Source: Anisus vortex | Taxonomy: Eukaryota > Mollusca > Gastropoda > Planorbidae | Assembly: GCA_949126835.1 (NCBI GenBank) | Contig: OX421506.1 | Coordinates: 16,374,447-16,438,446, forward strand | DNA length: 64,000 nt | Direction: 5' to 3' | Shown: one piece after another, positions 12,701 through 24,700 of the stretch | Layout: each line of letters starts with the position of its first letter | Numbering within the stretch: the first letter of the stretch is position 1 | Program-made: the position numbers and the translations under genes | The notes under the pieces: model-generated | What the model saw: only the letters and a program-made list of their open reading frames with translations | Database searches by the model: none | Told to the model about the DNA's origin: nothing

Positions 12701-15700
12701 GCTAATTTCCAATCACTGGGCACTTTGCCCTGGTTTAGAGAGGCCTGAAAAAGTATTTTAAAGATTGGAGATATTTCATTGGTTAGTTCTTTAAGCAGTC
12801 TTGCTGGTATTTCATCTGGACCAGAAGCTTTGTTTGCTTTTAAGTTGGTTAGGAGTTGTTTAATGCCTTTTTCATCTACATTTATATGTCCTATCTCTTC
12901 TAGTTTGTTTAAATTTATGAAGATTTCTTTGTCACCTGGATTTGAAAAAGATGATGCAAAGTGTGTGTTAAGGATATTAGCTTTGGTTTCATTATCATTA
13001 TAAGTTTCATTGTTTTGGCCTTTTAGTGGAGCTATGCCTGTGGTGTCCATTTTTTCTTGATTTAATGTAGGACCATAAGTTTTTATTATTATCTTTAGAA
13101 ATTACATTGTTTACATATTCATTTTGCAGCTGTCTGCTTAGTTTCTGAGTTAAATGTTTAATTTTTAGGTATTTTTTATGTAGTCTAATTGAATTAGTTG
13201 CCTTAAACTTTTTGAATAGATTTTCTTTTTGTTTACACAGTTTCTTTAGTTTAGTGTTAAACCAACATTTGTTAATTTTATTTGATGTTTGTTTTGTTGG
13301 CACAGAATCAGCCATTATTGCTTTTAAGTTGGTTTTTATGAAATGCCAAATGTCTTCAACTGGACTATTTATATTGTATTTAGTAAGAAAATTGGTTTGG
13401 AATTTTATTGCTGCTTGATGTAGTTCTGTTGTGTTACATTTATTCCAGTGGTAAATTATTCTTTTAGGTTTCTTGTTTATTTGGGTTTTTATTTTGTTAT
13501 TTACTCTGACAATATCATGATCTGAAAGTCCAGGAATTATTTCATAATCTACTACTAGTCCTGGTCTGATAGTTAAGAATAAATCTAGTATATTATGGTT
13601 TCTTGTTGGTTTTTTATTAATTTGATTTAAGTTTAGATTTTGGATGGTATTGATAAACATTTCATTTATTTCTTTTATGTTTTGGTGTTTTTCTATAGAG
13701 TAGCTATTCCAATTTATATCAGGGAGGTTGAAGTCTCCCATTATCCAAATTATAGCATTTTTATATTTAGCTTCAATACTTGTCATCTGATTACATAGAT
13801 CAGTCATGTACTCTGATGTTGAGTTTGGTGGTATATAAACACTGCCTACAATTAGTGGTTTAGAATTAGGTCTACTTATTTTACAAAAGACTGACTCTAT
13901 GTTATTTTTAGATTCTATTTTAATTTATTCAGCTATTAGAGTAGATTTTATGGCTAGTAAGACTCCTCCATGCCTGTCTGACCTATCTTTCCTAAAAATT
14001 TCATAATTATTATTGAATATCTCTGTGTTGTAAATATCTGGGCTAAGCCATGTTTCGGAACCTGCAATTATGTCTGGTTCTTCTTTATTTATTAGGATTT
14101 CCAAATCAGCGGTTTTATTTTTAATGCTTCGGAAGTTTATTGTTAGTGATTTAAGGTTATGCTGATTAGGGGTTTTATGGTGTTTAGTGTTGAAGAGTGT
14201 CTTTTTAATTATTTTATTTAATTTTGTTGATCGAGCTAAGGGTTTATTTAGGTCTAAGTTATTAACTTCTGGGCTTGTCAAGGCACTGTAGGGGTTAGTG
14301 GTGTCCAGGTCATGAGAATTAAACAGACCTGAACTAAATTGTGGCAACCCACACTGTACACAGTGCCAAGAAGCATCTTTATTTCCTAGCGCTATATAAA
14401 CTGGGATGTTCATATGTAAGCATGAAGCATGGTACCATTCATCACAGGTGTCACATTGAATGGCTCGTTGTTTTGCTGTGCATGACTTACTGCAAATATT
14501 ACACCTATCTCTCTTGACTGGGCCTGGGTTAGATTCAACATCACCAGCTAAGAGCAACAACAGTATAAGGTGCTTTTGTCTATACCTGCAAATTTTATGT
14601 TTAAAATGGTTTAGGGTGATTTTTTTAAGGGTGATATAAATAATTGTGTTGTCAATATCTTTAATGTTTAATGTCTACCCAGCTCTGATGGGTACCTGAC
14701 ACTAGATGGGGGTAAAATAAAGGCATGACCCAGAAACTGGTGAACGCTGCTTTACCAGCCTTATGATCAGTTTGGTCCGAAGGTACTTTACTTTTTTTTA
14801 GGAGGGGGGGGGAAGCATATTGATAGTCAGTTTTGGAAATAGAAGGGAAAAAACAAGTATACTTAACGACTAATAATAAATACTCACCCAAAAAAATTGC
14901 TCAAGATTGTATAAAGTATGCATTTTAAAACATACAAAACTTAAAAGGCAATACTTTGCTCTTTTATAAAAATCAAAATATGCTGATTAAACAATCATGC
15001 CTTGTATATATTATTTTAGTTTAAATTATAATTTCATAATCAATTATATCCCTTTTGCAGAAAGCAATTCTACTAATTAAAAATTAATCCACTCATCTTT
15101 TAAGCCATTAAGTTTTACATATAGTAATTTAAATGTTAAAGCTAATCCATTCTCTTATGTAAAAATGAAAACAATATTACAAATTGCATTGATAAAAAAT
15201 GTCATACTCTCCTCATGTATGCTTTTGACCTATTCATTGTTCTTCGACAAATGGTGTCGACGTCTAACATCTGACCAGTGTATGACCCATAGCTTAGTGT
15301 TGGTTTAGTGGAGTTCGGGTTAGTCGTAAAAAGGCAGCGAGGTATGTTGTCAGAAGTTCTAATGAATACATAAACATTCGTTTGTCTGTAAATAGCTGTG
15401 TTACTTATAGATATATATATCACATTTATTATTATTATTATATATGAATATATATATATATATAATAAAAAAAAGAATAATAAATGTGATGTTGGATTTA
15501 TGTAAAATCAATTCTATTGTGAATACCAATTTTTACATATTGAAGCACACATATTGTACAGTCATTTTTCTAAAATACTCTAAAAGATCTATATGAAACC
15601 ATGGAACATTTTACATATAAGAGTAGAAAAAAAAGCTCTGGAAATTAAGCAACTTCTGCCTTGCAGATCGTCTCGTCTGATCAAATCAATGCTAAGGAAG

Positions 15701-18700
15701 CACAACTAGAAAAAAATGCAGGCTAAAGCCAGAGGCAGTGGGACTTAATGCTGCAAAACTACGTGATTCACATTGAATTGAGAACGAAGAAGAATCTTGG
15801 TCCACTGCCAATGTTTAAACTCGTAAATATGGATAGGCTTGCTGTAACGGCGAATATAAGGACAGTACAAGTTTAAGGTAAAGACTTTTTTAAACTCTAA
15901 TTTGAAGATGTCCTTGAGTATACCCAAATCCAATGGTTACTCGACTTTACTTAGGGTATAGTAAAGACGGTTGGGCTGTGTACTAGCCAGACACTGCTCT
16001 AGTATGCCGTCGCTAAAAATGCAACAACTGGTAAAAGCCGCTTCATTGGCACTTCGTCAATGTCGGTTTGACTAAGTACTTTTTATAAGAGTAAGTAGAT
16101 CGTCTAAAAGAATATTATTTCATGTCTGTAGAGATCGACGTTTCCATTTATAAAATCATCTTAACTGTTAGTTCCTGAAAAAAAATCAATTAAACACAAA
16201 ATAACACTTTTACGTACAGCATTAGTATATATAATGTTACGAAACGGAGCTTCCTAATATTAATATTCTCTTAAACTCACTATTGAAATATTAAGCCGAA
16301 ACGCGAATGCCATGTTGGAGGATTAGTTGTTTTTATTTGCACAATGAACGTCTTCCTGGGAAAAATATTCACGCGGATAGATGGCTCCCTTTCGAAAGTT
16401 CTAGAAGCTTGTATCATTTTGAACACTTCCGGTCTAAGAATCGTTAGTCGGGTAATAGTTAGTTTATCCCTCTAAAATTACAATGACATCATTACAGTCA
16501 ATGCCTCCGAAAGGAAATCGAATCTAAATAAGTAGCCAATACCTGGCTAGTATTTAACCCTGAGTGGGCCGAAAATCGTTCTCTTTTCAATATGACTATA
16601 CTAGAGTAAGCACGCTGCTTCTCTCTCTGAACTACTGTAATGGTCATTAAGCTGTTAATTTCTAAAATGGACTATATGTTATATTTCTATTCATTCTTGG
16701 ATTATACCACCTTTATCATTGAAGAGCATGTTCAATTAACAAGTTAACCTTATTTAAAGACACTTCGTAAAATGCGATTTAAGACATAAAATTAAGTTAA
16801 TAGTTTGCAATTTTTTCATTGAATATAAAGAATATATACTGATATATCTAATTATTATCTTTATTTGTCTTCTCTTAGATTTTTTTGCGCTCGAAATAAA
16901 TTGATGTCGTCAGTTTGATAAAATTGCGGAAAAAAAGTTAAATCTGAAAATGTGAAACTTTTTTTTTAAGAAAATGATAAAAATTGACTTAAGATTTAAC
17001 ATTACTTTGTTAATTAATGTTCGTAGAGGGCATAAACATAAATATTTAGTTTGAAACAACAATAATAATTACACAGGGGTGTTAAAACCAACTGTCCTTT
17101 TTTAAGGACGCCAGCAACAAATGATACAGTGTCTTAAAATTAAGTTTGTTTAGTGTTTTATTTGCTAAAACATAGAAAAACTTTCTTTTTTTTGGATTTT
17201 TTTGGGAATATATTATGGAGTCTTTAACAATTGAAGATAGTTTCGTAGGAATGATATTTTGTTAGTCCATATTAACTATTTTTAAAACCACATTGCGAAT
17301 TTATATACATAAATATACATTATTATGCTAATTCTAGTATATATCTATATTTTATTCTGAACATATGTCACACACTTTACTCAATTCAACATAATATTAC
17401 TTAAATAGACCAAGAATATTATATTATGCACTCAATATAATATATAATCAATATTATTGATTCAGCAGCCAGGTAATGTAATGAAGAGGATATAACTAAA
17501 GACATTCTAGTAAATTTCTAGATTCTAGGTCTCCTAATTATCAACAATAAAATACAAATGATGTTAAATTTGAGTTGAGACTATTCAGCTTTACAGATTG
17601 TTTGAGCACATTTGTGTTGACTAAATCCTAGAATACATCATACGGCCAACAAAGACAGAGTTCTCCATTTCTAAAGCTGACTACTCTTTTTCTATTACAA
17701 TAGGATCGACGCAAACCTTTCTTGCTATTTTTTCGTTTGCTGGCTTTGATAAGTTGCCCAAAACACAAACCCGATGCCTATAAGACTATCCGCTACCCAG
17801 ATGACCAATATCATGCCCAAAAGAACAATTTGTTGCTCACAAAATATGTCCAATGCCCTGAAGACCAATTCACTGCCCAGAAGACACATCAACTACACAA
17901 AATACAAATCTGATGCCTAAAGACGAATGCGCTGTCCATAAAACCTATCCGTTACACATAAGACCAACCCAGTGCCCATAAGACCTATCTGATGCCCAAA
18001 AGATAAATATGTTGCCCAGAAGACTAATTAGCTCCCCAAACAATGAATCTGCTGCCCAGAAGACCTATCTGCTAAAACGGAGACTAATATGGCGCCCATA
18101 CGACCTAATTGTTGCCCAGAAAACCAATCCGTTGGCTTGAAGACCTATACGATGACCTGAAGACCTAGCCGATAACCAGAATACAAATACGCTGCCCAGA
18201 ATACCAATCCGCTGCCCCGAAGACCTATTGGATGTTCAGAATACCATCACGGAATAATATATGTACCATGCAGTATGATGAAAACAATACGAGGAGATGT
18301 CAAAATAGAATATATTTATTTGGACCTATTATAATGTAGGCCTATTAAAGGAAAGAATATCAGATTTTGTTATAAGCAATAAGTGATATCAACGTCTGTT
18401 GGCTAAGCTGCCTATATATAGATTTGTATCTGTATCTTGGTGATCACGCCAAGTATCACAATATCTACAACATATTATGCAAAAAAACACATATATATAT
18501 TATTATATATAGCATACTTTAAAAAAATTAAATATTATTCATATAATTTTATATTATAAATAACATACGCTCCTTCTGTAAAGAAGATTAATGCATCCTA
18601 GGCATATATGTGGTCAGAGTCTATTCTTGCATTTTTAATAGTGTTTTAAATGATGTTATTGGTTTTCTCGGGTTGTTCAATTAACCCATTCAGTGCCCAG

Positions 18701-21700
18701 GTGCCACTTTAATGTCAATGTTTTATTACGCTATGTTCTTATCTTATTGTTTTGAAAAGCTATAAATTAATCATTCCAACTTTAATTATTAAAAAAATAT
18801 GTATTTTTCCTTGACATAAAAGAGCCTGTTTCTCTCGCAATGTTACGGTATCATTTGTTGCTGGCGTCCTTTTTTAAAGAGATAATTTAAAATATAAATA
18901 TTTCCTAAAAACTCCTGTTGACTCGCTCAGGAAGCTGTACTGGGACCACCTTAGACATATTAAATTTTAAAATAACCTATTTTACTAATGATGTTCTTCA
19001 TTTAAATATCAATAATAATAAATAATCGGATACCAGCATAATTCAGCTGTATTCAAATATCTAGCTCTGAGCTAAATACATCATACACAATACTCACAGC
19101 ATTTAAGTCATCTTATACATCAATAATAACTATTTAATGAACTCGTTAATCTACAATAACATTGGAAATACTATGTATAAAAATATTTTGGCGAGTACAA
19201 TAATTAATATTTTAAATATTCAGTATATACAACAGTGTTGGAGGACCATTGGTATATCACCGAAACAACATCATTAAAGCTGATTGATAAGTTCAAGAAT
19301 TATCGTGTTGATGATCAGTGATGTTGCAAATAAAGTACTACATGCTTTAATTAGCAGGTTACGTAATTACGTAATAATATATATATTTATATATATACTA
19401 GTGGTTATGCCCGTCAAAATGACGGAGAAACGAATGACTACAATGTGTTTTGTTAACAGAGAAAGAAAAGAGACTATTACAATAAAGACAATGAACGTCT
19501 CTTTTCGGTATTTAGGTTTTGTTCTTTTTAATTGTTTCTGGTCGCCCGGTCATATGCATAATAATTGTTACTGTCAAGCTTCTGGTATTAAAACGTAGCA
19601 AACAGTTGTGTTGACTTGACTTGTTATTAATAATAGACTATTAAATAAACAATAATATACTATCTAAAAGGGAAAAAAACACAATACCAAACAATGAAAA
19701 TGTAAATAATTTAAAAAAAGCGTAGAAAAATATATTTCAATACCATAAAAACTAAAGTGAGAACGATTAATTTCGGTATTTAATTTTTGTTCTTGCTTAT
19801 TGTATTAACAAAACAGTGTTGAGAATGTTTCTTTCGGTATTTAGATTTTGTTATTTTGAATTGTTTCTGGTCGACCTGACCCTAGCATATGCATAAGAAT
19901 TGTGGCCTCAAGGACTGGCGTGTGTGTAAACCGCCTATACATTCCCATTAAGAATATACTGGCGGTCGAACGCATGGGGCACAGCCCCCGCAACGGGTCC
20001 GAGGTCCATTACACTGCCGAGAGGCCACTGGTCTCGGTGGGGAGGAAGCAATGGACGCTGCAATCCCGTCTCGAGAACCACCCGGTGCCTGGATGCATGT
20101 ACCTATAGTAGGCCTATAGGACTTGTGCTACCGGGTGACAGTCCAGATATTCTGGCGAGCCACCACGATAATGATCCTTAGATTATCATTTAATTTAGAA
20201 AGTTTATACAGTCGCCTATTAAAGGATATATATATATATATATGTATAAATATATATGATGCAATACGATAAAAAATATTACGAAAATTCAAACAAATTG
20301 TATTGTACTGCTTCCGGAACAATTTGACGGGCATAAAAACAACTAGTATACACATAATTTCCAAGTGGTAATCTTCTTACGAAACATGTCCCAGCCAGTT
20401 TTTAATGTCATTAATTGAGCAAGTAGAAAACAACCATCGGTTTGTAATCACCGGGTGCATTATTGGAGACATAATATTTCTTGACAAAGCACCATCGTAG
20501 TTGGATCCAAGTCTGAACAAGAAATAAAATTCAAGAGTTATGTCTTAGCAATAAAAACGTGAAATACAATAAATATACTTTGTTATTTTATAAATTGACA
20601 TTTGTTGACGCTTTTTATTTTATTAATATATAGCGACCCACGGCTGTACATTTGTGTACTACTTACAATAGTGCGATAAGACGAGTAGTTGTCAATACCG
20701 TTGCGTACGTCTTATTAAATTCCCCAACGCCAGTTGCCTTTTCCGTATCACAAATCATTCCAAGGTGTGCAGCGCCTGAAAATATATATATATACAACAT
20801 ATGGAAATTAGCTTTTCTTACGGTGTTTCAGTTCAGTCATTTAAAAATTGAGTATATATAATATATACATGTATATACATTGTAAAAACATATTAAAAGA
20901 CAGTTATAATTATAGTTTGCACAAACACAAATTTAAAATGCGACTTTCAAATCATCCAAATGGGCATACTGTTAATGTTTGTACACACAAAGCGAATTTA
21001 AAGTTATATTTTCCGTCAGTCCAACCCAAAAATTATTTGCAAAAAAACTATCTCTTAAAAAACTGTAACTAGAATGTAAAGATTTATTACTGAGAATGTT
21101 TCTTACACTAAACTTTAAACAATCGATTAACTATAGCTTTAGATGAATTGTTCCATATATCTGCATACAAATAAAATCACATTTTAAATGGACCGCACCA
21201 ATAAAGCGTTTGCAATCACGTAACAAATAAGCACGTGTTGTTCAGTTTTTATTTGTCAAACATTTGACATTTTTCTCGGATTTGTTTTATTTTATAAAAT
21301 GCGTTGTAAATCAACGAGCCAAATTAAATAGCTTATTGAATAAAATAAATACGTAATGATAGTTTGAAAAAAAAAACGTGAACGATTTTTTCTTCTGGCT
21401 TTGCTTAGTGCCCTACAAGTTGGTATTGATTGCCAACATTTTGTTTAGCATCAAAATAAAATAGCCTAACTTAAACCTACACGGACACATTTGCTGCTAG
21501 AAGATTTTCTTGTTGATACAATGTAAATATCTGGCAAAGTTTTCAATATAAACTAAATTAAATGCCATTATTTTATGTTTTTGTAAGCTCAAAAGAAACA
21601 AAAAAATAATTTGAATAAATATAAAGCTCTCAAGAAAAAAATCGTTAGATTCTAATATAATAATATAGGACTTTAAACCAAAAAGGATTTTACCCGTAGA

Positions 21701-24700
21701 GTCGTCATCGTATTCACCATAAATGTCAAATCTGTAAATAATAAAAATAAAAAAAAACTCAATGGTGCAACAAAGAATGCGTACTTAAATTGCATTTATT
21801 AATTTAAAGGTAACTATGACACAAGGTACGAAATAATGTCATAGGCAGCCTCACCCAGTCCACAAAAGGGCAAAGTCGTAGTTGTGCGCAGCGTAAATAT
21901 TATTATCATAAAGCCAACTTTCAAACTTTTCCAGAAGATCGTAACCATTAATAGCACTTGGGCTGTCTGCTCGCATGGAAGTGCTTGGATAAATATTGAA
22001 TCTCTGAAAAATTACCAGTCAGATATTTACTTTGCTTAACAATAGGATAACCATCTATATTTAACGTAAATTTTGCGGAAAGTCCATTTTCACTATTTTA
22101 TAAATAGATTTGTAATGCTGTTTTTAATTTAACAGTAACGCTTTGGTTTAAATATATTTTTTTTAAATATATAAACGAGAGGAAGAAAAAAATGTTGTTT
22201 TTTTTAAGATTGCACCTAATGAAATGAAATACTGAATAAAATACATCGTAAGTCTAAAAGATAAAAGTTAACAGTTAAGAGAAAAGAACTACTACATGAA
22301 GAAATAAAGACTACTACTAAAAAAAAAAGTAAGGTTAGCTGAAAAAAATAATGTCATATGCTAGAAAACGTATGTATAACTGCTTTTAGAAATTATACAG
22401 ACAACTGCTAGGAGAAATAAAGACTACTGCTAGAAATAATACAGACAACTGTTAGGAGAAATAAAGACTACTGCTAGAAGTAATACCGACTACTGCTAGG
22501 AGAAATAAAGACTACAGCTAGAAGTAATATCGACTACTGCTAGGAGAAATAAAGTCTTCTTTTAGACATAATACTGACAACTGCTAGGAGAAATAAAGAC
22601 TACTGCTAGAAGTAATACCGACTACTGCTAGGAGAAAAAAAGACTACTGCTAGAAATAATACAGACAACTGTTAGGAGAAATAAAGACTACTGCTAGAAG
22701 TAATACCGACTACTGCTAGGAGAAAAAAAGACTTCTTTTTAAAATAATACAGACAACTGCTAGGAGAAATAAAGACTACTGCTAGAATTAATACCGACTA
22801 CTGCTAGGAGAAATAAAGACTTCTTTTAGAAATAATACCGACAACTGCTAGGAGAAATATAGACTACTGCTAGAAGTAATACCGACTACTGCTAGGAGAA
22901 ATAAAGACTACTTTTAGACATAATACTGACAACTGCTAGGAGAAATAAAGACTACTGCTAGAAGTAATACCGACTACTGCTAGGAGAAAAAAATACTACT
23001 GCTAGAAGTAATACCGAATACTGCTAGGATAAATAAAGTATTCTTTTAGAAATAATACAGACAACTAATATGAAAAATAAAGACTACTGCTAGAAGTAAT
23101 ACCGACTACTGCTAGGAGAAATAAAGACTACTTTTAGAAATAATACACACAACTGCTAGGAGAAATAATGAATACTGCTAGAAGTAATACCGTCTACTGC
23201 TATGAGAAATAAAGACTGCTTTTATAAATAATACAGACTACTGCTAGGATAAATAAAATCTACTGCTAGAAGTAATACCGACTTCTGCTAAGAGAAATAA
23301 AAACTGCTTTTAGAAATAATACAGACAATTGCTAGGAGAAATAAAGACTACTGCTAGAAGTAATACCGACTACTGCTAGGAGAAATAAAGACTGCTTTTA
23401 GAAATAATACAGACAATTGCTAGGAGAAATAAAGACTACTGCTAGAAGTAATACCGACTACTGCTAGGAGAAATAAAGACTGTTTTTAGAAATAATACAG
23501 TCAACTGTTTAAGAGAAATAAGACTGCTTTTAGAAATAATACAGACAACTGTTAGCAGAAGTAAAGACTACTGATAAAAGTAATACCGACTACTGCTAAG
23601 AGAAATAAAGACTGCATTTAGAAATATTACAGACAACTGTTAAGAGAAATAAAGACTGCTTTTAGATGTAATACAGACAAATGTTAAGAGAAATAAAGAC
23701 TGCTTTTAGAAATAATACAGGCAACTGTTAAGAGAAATAAAGACTGCTTTTAGAAATAATACAGACAACTGTTAAGAGAAAAAAAGACTGTTTTAGAAGT
23801 AATATAGACACATGTTAATTGAAATAAAGACTGCTTTTAGAAATAATACAGGCAACTGTTAAGAGAAATAAAGACTGCTTTTAGAAGTAATACAGACAAC
23901 TGTTAGGAGAAATAAAGACTACTTTTAGAAGTAATACAGACAACTGTTAAGAGAAATAAAGACTGCTTTTAGAAATAATACAGACAACTGATAGCAGAAT
24001 TAAAGACTGCTTTAAGAAATAATACAGACAACTGTTAAGAGAAATAAAGACTGCTTTTAGAAATAATACAGATAACTGTTAGCAGAATTAAAGACTACTG
24101 CTAGAATTAATACCGACTACTGCAAGGAGAAATAAAGACTACTGCTAGAAATAATACCGACTACTTCTAGGAGAAATAAAGACTACTGCTAGAAGTAATA
24201 CCAACAACTGCTAGCATAAATAAAAACTACTTCTAGAAGTAATACCGACAACTGCTACCAGAAATAAAAACTACTTCTAGAAGTAATACCAACTACTGCA
24301 AGGCGAAATAAAAACTACTTCTACAAGTATACCGACTACTGCTATCAGAAATAAAGACTACTGCTTGAATAAATAAAGACTACTGATTTGTGAAATAAAT
24401 TCTACTGTATACAGAAGAAATATATAATTTACGTAAACTGAAAAAAGAAATACATCTGCAAGAATGAAGAGGAAAAAAATTTTTTTTTTTTTTTATTCTT
24501 TAAACTTACCGCACTTTCCATTATTATATTTTTGACATATATCTCAATTGTAAGTCGAGGTTGAAGGGAAGCAAATAATTTGTTGACCTGAGATATACAA
24601 CAAATTGGAACATCTCTTTAACTAACAAATATAATAGTACCATTCAATCCAACATATATTAGTACATATATTATAAATATATAAACGATGAATGTGCTCA

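Larger units (their letters stand above)
11298..14672 (-). mobile_element. CR1-like non-LTR retrotransposon, 5'-truncated and mutated
   Basis: A 3,375-bp minus-strand element inserted into a SINE; gtct at 11,294-11,297 and 14,673-14,676 may be a short target-site duplication. In order it encodes a hydrophobic leader with a 2A-like motif, a PHD finger, an AP-type endonuclease, reverse transcriptase and the usual C-terminal tail, then a short 3' UTR. Three lesions break the single frame: an in-frame TAA at 13,925-13,927, one extra base in a T6 run at 13,050-13,055, and one extra base near 11,517. The coding frame is open to the 5' boundary with no ATG, which indicates 5' truncation. It lies in the metalloproteinase intron between exons 15,208-15,358 and 11,005-11,136, in the same orientation as the gene. 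Confidence 0.9.
17106..18869. mobile_element. TIR-bounded 1.76-kb element, probably non-autonomous DNA transposon
   Basis: A perfect 22-bp inverted repeat bounds it: 17,106-17,127, beginning ggacgccagcaacaaatg, and its complement at 18,848-18,869. Inside lie AT-rich DNA, a degenerate 20-bp minisatellite and a fragment of a CR1-like 3' end. No transposase is visible. The superfamily is unknown and no target-site duplication is clear. Confidence 0.6.

Noticed and set aside
11522..13003. Plus-strand frames opposite the LINE
   Set aside because: Antisense shadows of the reverse transcriptase coding sequence.
15660..15705. 5S rRNA-like words (tctcgtctgatc, gctaagg)
   Set aside because: The match is short, spacing is off and the flanks do not continue as 5S.
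19902..20108. 68-codon plus frame in the GC-rich core
   Set aside because: No recognisable domain; it lies inside a repeat-bounded element and could be any transposed fragment.
22280..24415. CRISPR array
   Set aside because: The repeats are directly adjacent without unique spacers and the DNA is eukaryotic; the same holds for the other arrays.
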